A DNA stretch of 64,000 nucleotides from JALYXI01 sp963716685 (GTDB lineage Bacteria > Acidobacteriota > Terriglobia > Bryobacterales > Bryobacteraceae). The DNA lies in contig CAVQTR010000006.1 in the NCBI GenBank assembly GCA_963716685.1, positions 248,001-312,000 of the forward strand. Reading direction: 5' to 3'. A model generated the notes under the pieces. The model ran no database searches and was not told where the DNA came from. It saw only the letters and a list, made by a program, of their open reading frames with translations. The position numbers were made by a program, and so were the translations under genes. Positions within the stretch are counted from its first letter, which is position 1. Each line of letters begins with the position of its first letter. This document shows positions 6,707-15,492 of this stretch, in pieces.

Positions 6707-9343
6707 ATGGAACTTGAGAAAGTCTATGAGCCCCAGCGCTTTGAGCCACGCTGGGCTCAGTGGTGGATAGATTCCGGCATTTTTCACGCGCAGGTCCGTC
6801 CCGGCCGCCGGATGTTTTCGCTCGTCATACCCCCGCCCAATATCACCGGCTCGCTTCACATGGGCCACATGCTCGAGCACACCGAAATCGACGTAACCGT
6901 GCGCTGGCACCGCATGCTCGGTGAGGATACGCTTTGGCTGCCCGGAACCGACCACGCCGGAATCGCCACCCAGATGGTGGTCGATCGCCAGCTCCGTCAG
7001 GAGGGCATCGATCGCTTTCAGCTGGGCCGCGAAGCCTTCGAAGAGCGCGTCTGGCAGTGGAAAGAGAAGTACGGCGACACCATCAAGCACCAGATCATCC
7101 GTCTGGGCGCCAGCTGCGACTGGAGCCGCGAACGGTTCACGCTGGATCCAGGCCTCTCGCGCGCAGTTCGCGAGGTCTTCGTCACCCTTTACGAGCGCGG
7201 CCTCATCTATCGCGGCGAGTACATGGTCAACTGGTGCCCCAGCTGTATGACCGCCATCTCGGACCTGGAAGTGTCGCACCAGGAAATAGCCGGGCACCTC
7301 TGGCACATCCGCTACCCCGTCCTGGGAACGGATCGATTTCTGACGGTCGCCACTACCCGCCCGGAAACCATGCTGGGCGATACCGCCGTCGCCATAAACG
7401 CGCAGGATAAACGATATGCGGATCTGCACGGCCGCTTCGTGCAGCTGCCGCTCTCCGGCCGTGAGATTCCCATCATTCTGGACGATCTTGCCGACCCGGC
7501 ATTCGGCACCGGCGTCGTCAAAATCACTCCGGCGCACGATCTGAACGATTTCGAGGCGGGCAAGCGCCACAACCTGCCGCGCATCAAGGTTATCGACGAG
7601 CATGCGCGCATGACCCCGGCCGCCGGAGCCTACGCGGGATTCGACCGGTTTGCCGCGCGCAAAACGGTGGTGCACGACCTCGAAGAAGCCGGCGTTCTCG
7701 AAAAGATTGAGGATTACCAGCTCAGTCTGGGCCGCTGCGATCGCTGCAAGACTGTGGTGGAACCGCTCATCTCCACCCAGTGGTTTGTCAAAACAAAGCC
7801 GCTGGCGGACAAGGCCATTCGCGCCGTCGAAACCGGTCAGATCCGGATCGTTCCGGAGAACTGGACCAAGACCTACAACGAATGGATGTACAACATCCGC
7901 GACTGGTGCGTCTCCCGTCAGCTGTGGTGGGGTCATCGCGTACCGGCGTGGCACTGCCGCGGCTGCGCGGAGATCGTAGTGAGCCGCGAAACTCCTGTCT
8001 CCTGCCCGCAGTGCGGCTCGGCGGAGCTCCGGCAGGATACCGATGTTCTCGACACCTGGTTCAGCTCCGGCCTTTGGCCGTTCTCCACGCTCGGCTGGCC
8101 TGATCAAACTGCCGATCTGCGCGCCTTCTATCCCACCACGCTGCTGATCTCCGGCTTCGACATCCTGTTCTTCTGGGTCGCGCGCATGATCATGTTCGGC
8201 ATCGAGTTCATGGGAGATGTTCCGTTCCGTGAGGTCTACATTCACGGCCTGGTGCGCGACGCCGAGGGTCAGAAGATGTCGAAGACCAAAGGCAACACCA
8301 TCGATCCGCTGGTGGTGACCGAGCAGTATGGCACCGATGCTGTCCGCATGGCGCTGCTCACCGCCGCTGCGCCCGGCACCGACATCGTGTTCACGAAGGA
8401 ACGCATGGAGAGTGCGCGCGCCTTCGCCAACAAAATCTGGAATGCGGCGCGCTTCCTGTTCCTGAATATGGATCGCTCGGGCGTCGCGCCATGGACTCCG
8501 CGCGATTCAGCAAAATTTCTGCCCGAAGGCCACAGCCTCGAAGACCGCTGGATCTTCAGCCGGCTGAACGCCTGCGCCGAACAGGTAAACCGCGCCATTG
8601 AGCAGCATCGCTATCACGAAGTCGCGCAGTCCGTCTGGCAGTTCTTCTGGCATGAGTTCTGCGACTGGTACGTCGAGCTGAAGAAGCTGCGCTTCACCGA
8701 AAACTCCGGCCTCAATTCCGATTGGCGCAATCTCCTTGCGGCCTTCGAAGCCGCGCTGCGCCTCCTGCATCCGGTGATGCCATTTCTCACCGAGGAGTTG
8801 TGGCAGCGCCTCGAAACAGGCGGGCAGTCGATTGCGCTGGCGGCCTTCCCGCAGTACAACCGCGAGTTGTCCGATCTTGCCGCCGAACACGAAATGCAGG
8901 TTCTGCAGGACGTGATCTCGGTGGCCCGCAACCTGAGAGCAGATCTCAAAGCCGATCCCAAACTGGCTCTCGACGGCACGCTGTACTCGCACACTTCCGC
9001 GGCCGCCATCGCCCAAACCCACGTGGAAGCGATTCGCCGCATCGCCAACGTGAGCCTGACCATTTCACAGGATCACGCGCCGCGCAATGCCGGCGCGGTG
9101 CGATCGACCCCGGAGTTCGACCTCGTGCTGCAGCTTCCCGAACGCGAAGCGGGCGCGCAGCGTGATCGCTTGGCAAAGGAAAAGGAACAGCTCGAAAAGG
9201 GCATCGCCAGCCATGAGCGCCAGCTTGCCGACGACGGCTTTCGCGCGAAGGCCCCGGAAAAGGTAATCACCGGCATGCGCCTCAAGCTGGACACCTACAA
9301 GACGCAGCTCGCCAAGGTGGAAGCCGCCCTGGGAAGCGATTGA
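6707..9343 (+). CDS. valS: Valyl-tRNA synthetase
   Basis: 878 residues, the normal size for bacterial ValRS, a cytoplasmic class I enzyme that charges tRNA-Val. The HIGH motif appears as HMGHM at residues 51-55 after PPPNITGSL, and the KMSKS motif as KMSKTKGN near residue 523. Between them lies the CP1 editing domain (about 190-330) with TTRPETMLGDTA and the GTGVVKITPAHD segment used to hydrolyse Thr-tRNA-Val. The C-terminal 60-70 residues form the charged coiled coil typical of ValRS. The stop overlaps the TTG start of nadC (TTGA). The initiating ATG has no Shine-Dalgarno. Confidence 0.97.
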   Translation: MELEKVYEPQRFEPRWAQWWIDSGIFHAQVRPGRRMFSLVIPPPNITGSLHMGHMLEHTEIDVTVRWHRMLGEDTLWLPGTDHAGIATQMVVDRQLRQEGIDRFQLGREAFEERVWQWKEKYGDTIKHQIIRLGASCDWSRERFTLDPGLSRAVREVFVTLYERGLIYRGEYMVNWCPSCMTAISDLEVSHQEIAGHLWHIRYPVLGTDRFLTVATTRPETMLGDTAVAINAQDKRYADLHGRFVQLPLSGREIPIILDDLADPAFGTGVVKITPAHDLNDFEAGKRHNLPRIKVIDEHARMTPAAGAYAGFDRFAARKTVVHDLEEAGVLEKIEDYQLSLGRCDRCKTVVEPLISTQWFVKTKPLADKAIRAVETGQIRIVPENWTKTYNEWMYNIRDWCVSRQLWWGHRVPAWHCRGCAEIVVSRETPVSCPQCGSAELRQDTDVLDTWFSSGLWPFSTLGWPDQTADLRAFYPTTLLISGFDILFFWVARMIMFGIEFMGDVPFREVYIHGLVRDAEGQKMSKTKGNTIDPLVVTEQYGTDAVRMALLTAAAPGTDIVFTKERMESARAFANKIWNAARFLFLNMDRSGVAPWTPRDSAKFLPEGHSLEDRWIFSRLNACAEQVNRAIEQHRYHEVAQSVWQFFWHEFCDWYVELKKLRFTENSGLNSDWRNLLAAFEAALRLLHPVMPFLTEELWQRLETGGQSIALAAFPQYNRELSDLAAEHEMQVLQDVISVARNLRADLKADPKLALDGTLYSHTSAAAIAQTHVEAIRRIANVSLTISQDHAPRNAGAVRSTPEFDLVLQLPEREAGAQRDRLAKEKEQLEKGIASHERQLADDGFRAKAPEKVITGMRLKLDTYKTQLAKVEAALGSD

Positions 9344-10161
9344 GCGCTATCGACATCGTCCGTCTTGCCCTCGCAGAAGACATCGGCTCGGGCGACATCA
9401 CCACCCGCCTGTGCGTGCCGCCCGACCGGCGCGCCCTCGGAGTTTTCCTCGCTCGCGAGCAGCAGGTGGTCTCGGGCACAGCCGTTCTCCCCATCATCTA
9501 CAGCGAGCGCGGCGGTGTTGATTCGCTCGACATCCTGATCCCCGATGGCGAGCGCGCCGCTCCGGAACAGCCCATCGCCACCGTGGCAGGCTCGGCTCGC
9601 ACGCTGCTCGAATGCGAGCGCGTAGCTCTCAACTTCCTCCAGCGGTTATCCGGCGTCGCTACCGTAGCTCGCCAATATGCCGACCGTGTAGCAGGCACGA
9701 ACTGCCGCGTACTCGACACCCGGAAAACCACACCCGGCCTGCGCGAACTCGAAAAACAAGCCGCCGCGGCAGGCGGCATTACGAATCACCGGCGCGGGTT
9801 GTTCGATGCAGTGCTGATCAAGAACAATCACATCTCGGCGGCCGGTGGCGTCGCGAACGCCTTGCAAGCAGCATCCGCCGAACCCGAACTGCCCGTCGAA
9901 ATTGAAGTGCGCACCGAAGCCGAACTGCTCGAAGCCCTGGAATCCGGTGCCAAACATCTGCTTCTCGACAACCTGACTCCGGATCAGGCCCGCGCGTGGA
10001 TCGGGATCATCGCCGGACGCGCTACCGTTGAACTGTCCGGCAACATCAATCTGTCCACCGTGCGCGCCTACGCCGAAAGCGGCGCCGATTTCGTCTCCTC
10101 CGGCGCCATCACCCATTCCGCCCGTGCCGTCGATATCAGCTTCCGCCTGACTCTTCTCTAA
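9340..10161 (+). CDS. nadC: Nicotinate-nucleotide pyrophosphorylase (carboxylating)
   Basis: 273 residues. The enzyme converts quinolinate and PRPP to nicotinate mononucleotide in de novo NAD synthesis. The quinolinate phosphoribosyltransferase signatures are present: RKTTPGLRELEK, the NHR..LFDAVLIKNNHI active-site region, the EIEVRTEAE strand and a C-terminal SGNINLSTVRAYAESGADFVSSGA phosphate-binding segment. The start is a TTG overlapping the valS stop (TTGA), which places the first helix (SAIDIVRLALAEDIG) where the family begins. No nadA or nadB is next to it. It converges with an oxalate decarboxylase remnant downstream. Confidence 0.95.
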   Translation: MSAIDIVRLALAEDIGSGDITTRLCVPPDRRALGVFLAREQQVVSGTAVLPIIYSERGGVDSLDILIPDGERAAPEQPIATVAGSARTLLECERVALNFLQRLSGVATVARQYADRVAGTNCRVLDTRKTTPGLRELEKQAAAAGGITNHRRGLFDAVLIKNNHISAAGGVANALQAASAEPELPVEIEVRTEAELLEALESGAKHLLLDNLTPDQARAWIGIIAGRATVELSGNINLSTVRAYAESGADFVSSGAITHSARAVDISFRLTLL

Positions 10162-10168
10162 CGAGCGG

Positions 10169-10342
10169 TCACGCAGGCATCGCCGGCGTCTGGTCCCTCG
10201 GAAGCTTCGGCGGTGTGTGCGTGACCCAGGCCGAAAGCGACAGATCCTCGAACTGAGCGGCCCGGAACCATCTCCAGATAAACCAGATCCGTGTCCCCGG
10301 TGTTCTCGATATAGTGCCCGAAGGTCTTCGGCCCGGCTGCAA
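10169..10342 (-). pseudogene. 3' remnant of an oxalate decarboxylase-type cupin gene
   Basis: Between nadC and uvrC the minus strand encodes the end of a bicupin oxalate decarboxylase. One frame reads PKTFGHYIENTGDTDLVYLEM; after removal of one base near 10268 it continues as FRAAQFEDLSLSAWVTHTPP and ends at a TGA. These match the conserved HYxENTG, LEMFR and THTPP blocks that close this family. Only about 55 residues remain and the upstream part is replaced by uvrC, whose stop codon falls inside the same frame. No start or first cupin domain exists, so this is a decayed fragment. The single-base shift could be an error, but the truncation is real. Confidence 0.62.
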
Positions 10343-12172
10343 TCAGCCAGCCCGAACTTCCGCCGAATAGAACAGTTTGATACGCCGGGCCGCCGCCTTC
10401 CCCACCTGCGCCGCCAGCGATTCTTCGCTCGCCCCTCGCACCTGCTCGGAACTGCCGAAGTGCTTCAGCAGCTTGGTGCGGCTCTTCTCCCCGATTCCCG
10501 GTATCTGGTCCAGTTCTGATGTCAGCCTCGCCGCGTTGCGACGCGTGCGGTGGAATGTCACGGCAAACCGGTGCGCTTCGTCGCGAATCGTCTGCACCAG
10601 ATGCAGAATGGGCGAGAAGCGGTCCAGCACCACCGGCTCGCTCTCCTGCCCCAGCACGTAAATGATTTCTTCGCGCTTGGCGATCGACGCAACCGATTGA
10701 TTAATGATCCCGAGCGCCTCCAGCGCGTCCGCCGCCGCATGCAGCTGCCCCAAGCCGCCGTCGATCAGCACCAGCCCTGGCATCGGCGCGTTCTCCTGCT
10801 GCAGACGCGAATAGCGCCGCGTCACCACCTCATGCATGCTGGCGAAATCGTTGTTTCCTTCCACCGTGCGGATGATGAATTTGCGGTAGTCCGCCTTCTT
10901 CATACGGCCGTCTTCCCACACCACCATGCTCGCCACTTTGTCCGTTCCTGAAATGTGCGAGATGTCGAAGCACTCAATCCGGCGCGGCGCTTCCGGCAGG
11001 TTCAGCGCATCCTGCAGCGCCTCCTGAATCGCATGCGACGAAGGCTTCATCACCCGGAACCGCGCGTCGAAGCTGTGCTTCGCGTTGGTCTCCACCAGGT
11101 TCAGCATCGCCTTCTTCTGTCCCCGCTGCGGTGTCAGAATCTCCACCGACCGGTTCTTCTTTTCCGAAAGCAGCTGCTCCATCGTTTCGCGATCTTCGAA
11201 GTCCACCGGCACATGGATGGTCCCCGGCACATACTGCTGATCCAGGTAAATCTGCAGCAGCAGCGACGAGAAAAACTCCGTCGGCTCGAACTCGTGCTGG
11301 TCTTCCCAGAAGAACTCGCGCCGGTCCACAATTTGTCCATTGCGCAGGTGAAACAGATTCACCGCCACCAGCGGCGGCTCAGCGTAGAACGCAAAGATAT
11401 CGGCGTCGTCCTTATTGGCCGATGCCATCTTCTGCCGCTGCTCCATCTCCTCCACCGTTGAGAGCAGATCCCGCAGTGATGCCGCCTCTTCGAAGCGCAT
11501 TTCCAGCGCGGCCGTTTCCATGCGTCCCCGCAGCTCGCGCGCCAGATCGTTGTGCCGCCCTTCCAGAAACAGCCGCGTGTCGCGCACCGCGCGCGTATAC
11601 GCGTCGTCCGTTACCAGGCCCTCCACGCACGGCCCCAGGCATCGGTGAATGTGAAACTGCAGGCAGGGCTTCGGGTGGTAGCGCGAGAGATCCACCTTGC
11701 ACGAAGGCAGCATGAAATGCCGGTGAATGAAGTGCACCAGACGGTGCGCCAGATTAGCCGGAAAATACGGGCCGAAGTAAGTCGAGCCGTCCTTGCGCAG
11801 CCGCCGCGTTACAAAAACCTTCGCATACCGGTCTTTCGTCAGCTTGATATACGGATAGCTCTTGTCATCCCGCAGCAGCACGTTGAAGCGCGGCTGATAC
11901 TGCTTGATCAGGTTGTTCTCAAGCGCCAGCGCTTCCTTCTCGTTGTCCACGAGAATGTAATCCACATCCCGCGCTTCGGCTATCAGCGATCCGGTTTTTC
12001 GATCCGCCAGTTTGTCTTCCGAAAAATAGCTGCGAACCCGCGCGCGCAGGCTCTTCGCCTTCCCCACATAGATCACTCGCCCGCTGTCGTCTTTGTACAG
12101 ATACACTCCAGGAGAGAGAGGCAGCTGCGAGACTTTTTCACGGAGAGACTGGGACACCGGAGACAATTCCAT
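10343..12172 (-). CDS. uvrC: Excinuclease ABC subunit C
   Basis: 609 residues. UvrC makes both incisions around DNA damage handed over by UvrAB. Domains in order: GIY-YIG nuclease (about 20-100, with PGVYLYKD and VIYVGKAKSL), a cysteine-containing linker, the UVR helix pair (about 205-240) that binds UvrB, the RNase H-like endonuclease (IECFDISHISG, and LVLIDGGLGQLHAA) and a C-terminal double helix-hairpin-helix (LDQIPGIGEKSRTKLL). Length and all domains are normal. It stands alone on the minus strand, 30 bases from the divergent TPR gene; uvrA is about 9 kb away. Confidence 0.96.
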   Translation of the reverse strand: MELSPVSQSLREKVSQLPLSPGVYLYKDDSGRVIYVGKAKSLRARVRSYFSEDKLADRKTGSLIAEARDVDYILVDNEKEALALENNLIKQYQPRFNVLLRDDKSYPYIKLTKDRYAKVFVTRRLRKDGSTYFGPYFPANLAHRLVHFIHRHFMLPSCKVDLSRYHPKPCLQFHIHRCLGPCVEGLVTDDAYTRAVRDTRLFLEGRHNDLARELRGRMETAALEMRFEEAASLRDLLSTVEEMEQRQKMASANKDDADIFAFYAEPPLVAVNLFHLRNGQIVDRREFFWEDQHEFEPTEFFSSLLLQIYLDQQYVPGTIHVPVDFEDRETMEQLLSEKKNRSVEILTPQRGQKKAMLNLVETNAKHSFDARFRVMKPSSHAIQEALQDALNLPEAPRRIECFDISHISGTDKVASMVVWEDGRMKKADYRKFIIRTVEGNNDFASMHEVVTRRYSRLQQENAPMPGLVLIDGGLGQLHAAADALEALGIINQSVASIAKREEIIYVLGQESEPVVLDRFSPILHLVQTIRDEAHRFAVTFHRTRRNAARLTSELDQIPGIGEKSRTKLLKHFGSSEQVRGASEESLAAQVGKAAARRIKLFYSAEVRAG

Positions 12173-12202
12173 TATCGCAGGACGACGTTAAACTAAGAGC
12201 AA

Positions 12203-12598
12203 ATGCCGCTGTTTGCCATGCTGCTGCTGCTCGCGATGCAGGAAGCCCCGAAGCCGGCGCCCCCGATCTCAGCGCCGCCCAAAATGGACGAACTTCCGCC
12301 CGAGGAAGACGCCAAAGTCAAGCCGAAGGAATACAGCTTCAATCCCCTGCAGGCCGAAACCGAGTTGAACACCGGCAAGTTCTATATGCGCCGCGGCAAA
12401 TACCACGCAGCCGCGGAACGGTTCCGCGAAGCCACGCGCTGGAACCCCACGCTGGCCGAAGCGTTTGTTCGACTGGGTGAAGCCGAAGAAAAGCAGCACG
12501 ACCTGAAAGCCGCGCGCGAGGCTTACTCCAAATATCTCGAAGTAGCCCCGGACGCCAAAGATGCCAAAGAGGTTCGCAAAAAGCTGGCGAAGCTCTGA
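12203..12598 (+). CDS. Small secreted or periplasmic TPR protein
   Basis: 131 residues. A short hydrophobic N-terminus (MPLFAMLLLLAM) and a Pro/Lys-rich linker precede two to three tetratricopeptide repeats from about residue 50. The LNTGKFYMRRGKYHAAAERFREATRWNP and RLGEAEEKQHDLKAAREAYSKYLEVAPDA regions have the TPR spacing of small and aromatic residues. The arrangement resembles BamD-like or other scaffold TPR proteins of the envelope, but it is too short to assign to one. It ends directly against the convergent TonB receptor gene. No function can be assigned beyond protein binding. Confidence 0.72.
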   Translation: MPLFAMLLLLAMQEAPKPAPPISAPPKMDELPPEEDAKVKPKEYSFNPLQAETELNTGKFYMRRGKYHAAAERFREATRWNPTLAEAFVRLGEAEEKQHDLKAAREAYSKYLEVAPDAKDAKEVRKKLAKL

Positions 12599-15091
12599 TT
12601 ACCAGACCATTCCCAGTTCCAGCGTATAACTCCGCGGCTCCACGAAGTGCGTTCCGCTGAAAGTGGAAAGGAAGTTGTAGAGCGCCACTTTGTTGGTCAG
12701 GTTCACCGCGGTAAACCGCGCCGTGAACCGCGGCCGCTCCGTGTGAAACAGATCGTCGATTCCCACGCCCACATCGAACAGATTGCGCGCAGCAATGCGC
12801 GGCGGGTTGGTGTCGTCGTTCTCCTTCCCTGGCGCGGGGATTCTAACCAGGTTGGCCGTTGCCAATGTTCCGCAGCTGGTAATCGGGCTGCTGATAGTCG
12901 CGTACACATTGCCGCAGTGGAACTGCATGGCGGCCTGCTGATCGCCCGACAGCGCATAAGCACTCTCCACGTCCGGAACGCTGCCCGCCACCTCGCCGCT
13001 GTCGTAGCGCCACGTGAAGTCCACCCACGGGCTGTTCTTTTTGCGCTGATACCGCAGGTTGGTGGTCTGCTGAAATGCCTGATCGTGATCGATGCGAAAC
13101 ACGCTGGTATCCAGCGGGCCCGTAAAGATCAGGCCCCCGATCTCCGGTCCGAAGAACCGTGCCCTTGTGTGACCCACTGTCGTGTACGCGCTGAAGCCCT
13201 TGTACTCGGCCAGGTTCAGCCGCATCGAAAGGCCGTCGATCTTCGACTTCCGCCAGTTAATCGGAAACGCCAGCGGAGTGTTAAACAACGTGTCGAAATC
13301 GAACGCGTTATGTGTGTACTTCCAGATATAGCTTGCATCGATGGAAAAGTGCTTCCCAATCGCCTGCTCGAAGCCCGCATTGTACTGATCGCGCCTCCCG
13401 GGCCGCAGCGGCTGTGATCCAAACGCGCCGAATACATTGCTCGCCAGGCCGCCCGCGCCGGTCGCGCTCGAAAGAATCAGATTCTCGTTGTACGGCGTTT
13501 CGAAAAACCGTCCGTATGCCAGCCGCAGCACCGTGCCCGTTGGCTTGTACTGATAGGACGCTCCCAGGCGCGGCTCCAGCTGGTGCGCTGCCACCAGACC
13601 GTTGTAATGGTCATACCGGACGCCCAACTGGAAGTTAAAAGGACCCGCCGTGATTCCGTCCTGCAGGTAGTACCCTTCTTCCTTGATGTCGGTGTGTCCG
13701 CGGAAATTGAACAGGCTGCCCTTTGCGTTCAAATTGTATGCAAGCAGGCCCGGCGACTGTGTGTAATCGAAACCCGGATCGGTAATCCCCAGCGAGAAAT
13801 TCTCATCGAGGAATGTATGCTGCACCTGTACGCCGCCTTTGATGTTATGCATGCCGTGAACATAAGAGAGGTCGCTCTTAACCCCCAGATTCCCCAGCGT
13901 CCGCAGCTGCGCAAGAGTCGCCGGCAGATCGGAAAACGGATTCGCAGAAGGAAAATACTGCGATTCATCATGCCGGAAATACGGATTCACTGTCAGCACC
14001 ACCGCTGAGCCAAAGCTGTGCACCCAGCCCGGCGCGATGTTATACGTCCGGATCTGCTGCCGCTGGTCCTGCCCCGCACTCTGCTGGTCGTAGGTATTCG
14101 GAATCTGAAACCACGCCCGCGAGAAGAACAGGTTGAAATGCAGACTGTCGAGCGAAGTCGGCTGATAGTCAAGACGATCGAAGATAGTCTGATTGTTGCC
14201 CCGGTCGTGCAGCGGCGAGAACTCCGGTGAATCCAGATAGCGGCCCGAGCGCACCGTATTCGCCGCGAGGAAGTTACCCCACTTACCCGCGCCAAAACCT
14301 TCCGAGAAGTTTTCGCCGATCGTTCCGTACGACCCATACTGCACAGTCAGGCTGCCAAAGGGCTTGGCCGCGCCCATCCCGGAGCGGGTAATCGCGTTTA
14401 CGATCAGGCTCGTCTTGTCGCCGTATTCCGCCGTTGGCGCTCCGGCGATCACTTCCATCGAAGCGATCGCATTCAGCGGCATCGATGTCGAAAACAGCTT
14501 GCTCTGCTGGTCTGTAATCGGCTGGTTGTCCACCGAGAATCCAGTCTGCGCGTGATCCCCGATTGGGTGAAAGAAGCCATTCGAATCCGACACCACGCCC
14601 GGCGTCGCCATCGTGATCGCGTCGCTCATGCCGCCCGCGGGTGACGAAATTGGCAGCTTGTCGAATGTCGAGCTGTCGATATCCGTATGCGCCACAGGGA
14701 CGTTCTCCACCAGGTCGGCAGCTTCCCCCGACACGTTGATCGTCGTTGCCTCCGAAGCCAGCGTGAGCTTCACGTCGACAGTCACGGGAACCGTGGTCCG
14801 GACATTTATATCCTGCTGCGCGCTCTGGAAACCCGCCGCGGTCACCAGCAGATGATAATTATTCGGCGGCACACCCAGAATCTTATAGGCGCCGCCGCTG
14901 TCGGTCTTGACGGTGCGCTCAAAGCCGCTGGCGCGGTTGCGCACATCCACGCTCGCGCCCGCCACCACCGCGCCCGAGGGGTCCGTCACAGATCCCGTAA
15001 TTGTCCCGGCAATTCCGCTCGATTGGGCGCCGGCCGGCGATACTGTTAAGCAAATACCAAATAGAAAACCAAGTTGACGATGTAAGTTCAT
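12599..15091 (-). CDS. Oar-like TonB-dependent receptor with carboxypeptidase-regulatory domain
   Basis: 830 residues from the ATG at 15091, chosen because it has an AGGGAAGAG ribosome site and opens a clear signal peptide (MNLHRQLGFLFGICLTVSPAGAQ). An Ig-like CarboxypepD_reg domain follows (about 30-110: GSVTDPSGAVVAGASVDVRN), then a plug domain (about 125-230) and a long beta-barrel of alternating aromatic residues ending in ELGMVW. This Oar-like architecture is expanded in Acidobacteria and likely takes up large or glycan-derived substrates through TonB. The start lies 75 bases after a small secreted protein on the same strand, suggesting one transcript. Ligand unknown. Confidence 0.88.
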   Translation of the reverse strand: MNLHRQLGFLFGICLTVSPAGAQSSGIAGTITGSVTDPSGAVVAGASVDVRNRASGFERTVKTDSGGAYKILGVPPNNYHLLVTAAGFQSAQQDINVRTTVPVTVDVKLTLASEATTINVSGEAADLVENVPVAHTDIDSSTFDKLPISSPAGGMSDAITMATPGVVSDSNGFFHPIGDHAQTGFSVDNQPITDQQSKLFSTSMPLNAIASMEVIAGAPTAEYGDKTSLIVNAITRSGMGAAKPFGSLTVQYGSYGTIGENFSEGFGAGKWGNFLAANTVRSGRYLDSPEFSPLHDRGNNQTIFDRLDYQPTSLDSLHFNLFFSRAWFQIPNTYDQQSAGQDQRQQIRTYNIAPGWVHSFGSAVVLTVNPYFRHDESQYFPSANPFSDLPATLAQLRTLGNLGVKSDLSYVHGMHNIKGGVQVQHTFLDENFSLGITDPGFDYTQSPGLLAYNLNAKGSLFNFRGHTDIKEEGYYLQDGITAGPFNFQLGVRYDHYNGLVAAHQLEPRLGASYQYKPTGTVLRLAYGRFFETPYNENLILSSATGAGGLASNVFGAFGSQPLRPGRRDQYNAGFEQAIGKHFSIDASYIWKYTHNAFDFDTLFNTPLAFPINWRKSKIDGLSMRLNLAEYKGFSAYTTVGHTRARFFGPEIGGLIFTGPLDTSVFRIDHDQAFQQTTNLRYQRKKNSPWVDFTWRYDSGEVAGSVPDVESAYALSGDQQAAMQFHCGNVYATISSPITSCGTLATANLVRIPAPGKENDDTNPPRIAARNLFDVGVGIDDLFHTERPRFTARFTAVNLTNKVALYNFLSTFSGTHFVEPRSYTLELGMVW

Positions 15092-15165
15092 GCTCTCTTC
15101 CCTGCACTCTTGCTGATTGGAAACGCTCCGGCCCACAGGCGCGCCGTTACATTGGCAAAACGGAG

Positions 15166-15459
15166 TTAGAAGGAAAGAGCGGGCGGACCGCGTGAAAGCG
15201 ACGTCTGGTGAAACAGTTCGCTGGCCTTCGCCGGAGCGAACCCATCGGCATTCCAGGCAGAAATCCCCGGCGGCAGAATCTGCGTCGCCAGCACTGGCTG
15301 AATAATCGGCAGATGAGCGATGACGCACAGGTCGCAGCTGCCTGAAAGATTCCCGGTCCCATGAAAATGGGCCGGTGACGCCGCTACCGAAGTGACCACC
15401 AGAGTAGCCACAATAGCCAGCAGCAGGACCAGACGCTGAGCTGTAGGCTTAAGGGACAT
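15166..15459 (-). CDS. Small secreted or membrane protein with HxH and CxxC, DUF2946-like
   Basis: 97 residues. An N-terminal hydrophobic segment (about 9-28, RLVLLLAIVATLVVTSVAA) is followed by an AHFHGTG stretch and a CDLCVIAH motif, then a Pro/Gly-rich tail. Short proteins with a leader, clustered histidines and a CxxC-H pair resemble the DUF2946 group found beside copper-related TonB receptors. That similarity is weak and inferred from layout only. It sits immediately upstream of the TonB receptor on the same strand, so a role in metal sensing or handling for that receptor is possible. Real coding status is supported by the clean signal and the motif rather than by length. Confidence 0.55.
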   Translation of the reverse strand: MSLKPTAQRLVLLLAIVATLVVTSVAASPAHFHGTGNLSGSCDLCVIAHLPIIQPVLATQILPPGISAWNADGFAPAKASELFHQTSLSRGPPALSF

Positions 15460-15492
15460 ACTCTTGTCGAAAGTATAACGCAGGGGCTGCCG

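Noticed and set aside
6692..8245. A 517-residue open frame on the minus strand opposite valS
   Set aside because: It lacks any motif and shadows a fully conserved valS; such antisense frames are common at high GC.
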